Of a stretch of DNA of 37,506 nt, positions 36,839 to 37,506 are shown in pieces. The notes beneath the pieces are model-generated. The model was not told where the DNA came from. It saw only the letters and a list, made by a program, of their open reading frames with translations, and searched no databases. This DNA comes from Candidatus Woesearchaeota archaeon (GTDB lineage Archaea > Nanobdellota > Nanobdellia > Woesearchaeales > GW2011-AR9). The DNA lies in NCBI GenBank assembly GCA_018302605.1, contig JAGVZN010000026.1, positions 1-37,506 of the forward strand. The letters run 5' to 3'. Every line of letters begins with the position of its first letter. Position 1 is the first letter of the stretch. Both the position numbers and the translations under genes were made by a program.

Positions 36839-37506
36839 ATGATCAAACAATCATTCATCTTCCTGAAGAAGATCGGAAGAAAAGGAGAAGAAAATATCTG
36901 GCAACAGGGAATCAAAGATTGGTCTGATTTTCTGCAACGGGAGAGAATTAACAGAATTTCTCCCCGAAGAAAAAAATATTATGACCGCAAGATTCGCGAA
37001 GCACAGCAGGCATTAGTAGAAAACGATAGTGCCTATTTCATCGGGAAGCTGCCCCCGGTGCAAATGTGGCGGCTCTATCTTTATTTTGATGAAGAGTGTT
37101 GTTTTCTGGACATTGAAACAGACTCTTCGGGGAAAATAACAGTAGTCGGACTTTCTGATTATTATAACACAAAAACATTTGTCAAAGGCTTCAATCTAGA
37201 GAGAAGATCGATCCAGAAAGAATTGGAGAGATTCAAATTGGTAGTTACATTTAACGGCGGATCATTTGACCTGCCTAAATTGAAGAAAGAGCTGATGATC
37301 GAACTTGCTGTCCCCCATCTTGATCTCAAGCCTTTATGTGTCAATCTCGGTTTGAAAGGCGGCTTGAAAGAGGTGGAAAAAATGTTAAATCTGAAACGGC
37401 CGGCCCATCTTTATGGGAATCCCGTCGATTTATGGAAAGCGTTTCAGGCTTCCGGGGATAAAGAGTACTTGGAATTATTGATTGATTACAACAAAGAGGA
37501 TATTGA
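36839..37506 (+). CDS. YprB-like RNase H-fold (DEDD) exonuclease, 3' part missing
   Basis: Not in the track because it runs off the window; from ATG 36839 there are 222 open codons. MIKQSFIFLKKIGRKGEENIWQQGIKDWSDFLQ is the helix-hairpin-helix-like start seen in YprB-type proteins. Then CCFLDIETDSSGKITVVGL (first Asp-x-Glu), VVTFNGGSFDLPKL (second Asp) and HLDLKPL, ending in LIDYNKEDI where the last catalytic Asp of the DEDD set sits. These proteins are predicted RNase H-like 3'-5' nucleases; the substrate is unknown. It starts 10 bases after the RelE-like toxin stop and could share its promoter. Confidence 0.85.
   Translation, partial: MIKQSFIFLKKIGRKGEENIWQQGIKDWSDFLQRERINRISPRRKKYYDRKIREAQQALVENDSAYFIGKLPPVQMWRLYLYFDEECCFLDIETDSSGKITVVGLSDYYNTKTFVKGFNLERRSIQKELERFKLVVTFNGGSFDLPKLKKELMIELAVPHLDLKPLCVNLGLKGGLKEVEKMLNLKRPAHLYGNPVDLWKAFQASGDKEYLELLIDYNKEDI

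Overview
This window reads as a piece of an archaeal chromosome, most likely a DPANN-type lineage. The archaeal calls are firm: topoisomerase VI A and B, archaeal DnaG, aIF5B, aIF1A, the RIO1 and KH ribosome-maturation pair, an archaeal RqcH/NEMF homologue, BHB-type tRNA introns, and TATA boxes about 25-30 nt ahead of many starts. The DPANN placement is an inference from compact genes, many small unknown membrane proteins, and a bacterial-type signal peptidase II next to lipobox proteins. Starts are of two kinds: leaderless (rio1, top6B, rqcH) or with a GGAGG-like Shine-Dalgarno (dnaG, queE, the kinase, the small lipoproteins).

Layout. 1-3.4 kb is a minus-strand run: lemA, htpX, a SAMDC-like protein, the Ala-tRNA editing protein AlaX, and a PfkB sugar kinase cut by the window edge. 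3.5-3.9 kb has no gene but holds two different miniature inverted-repeat elements side by side, each with target duplications. 3.9-13 kb is mixed metabolism and small membrane proteins: SpoIIM family, Fe-S PD-(D/E)XK nuclease, CDP-alcohol phosphatidyltransferase, 2OG-oxygenase-like protein, aIF1A, methyltransferase, LspA, M29-like peptidase, PUA-like protein. 13-21.4 kb holds a membrane-anchored Ser/Thr kinase, aIF5B, a secreted propeller-like lipoprotein, a HerA-like ATPase and DnaG. Upstream of DnaG is a candidate structured RNA with its own TATA box. 21.7-25 kb has an MBOAT-like fragment with a G10 tract in its reading frame, an orphan HExxH protein, a second copy of one MITE, and the rio1-KH-HAD operon. 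25-30 kb has a small secreted protein between inverted repeats, queE, and the top6B-top6A-cyclophilin operon. 30-37.5 kb has two intron-rich tRNA genes, two toxin-antitoxin pairs, two lipoprotein genes with poly-G promoters, zinc ribbons, a GNAT, a short RqcH and a partial DEDD nuclease.

Most striking points. (1) tRNA-Arg(UCU) folds perfectly only if three introns (D-loop 27 nt, anticodon loop 16 nt, T-loop 55 nt) are removed, and tRNA-Cys(GCA) also has an anticodon-loop and a T-loop intron. (2) Two MITE families are present. One has two copies of identical 176-bp length with 8-bp duplications, each ending 13-14 bp before a TATA box. (3) Two lipoprotein genes share a module of G10/G12 tract, TATA box, SD and identical signal peptide plus anchor, which looks like a phase-variable cassette. 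LspA, encoded in the same window, could mature these lipoproteins. No CRISPR array, transposase, rRNA or integrase was seen.
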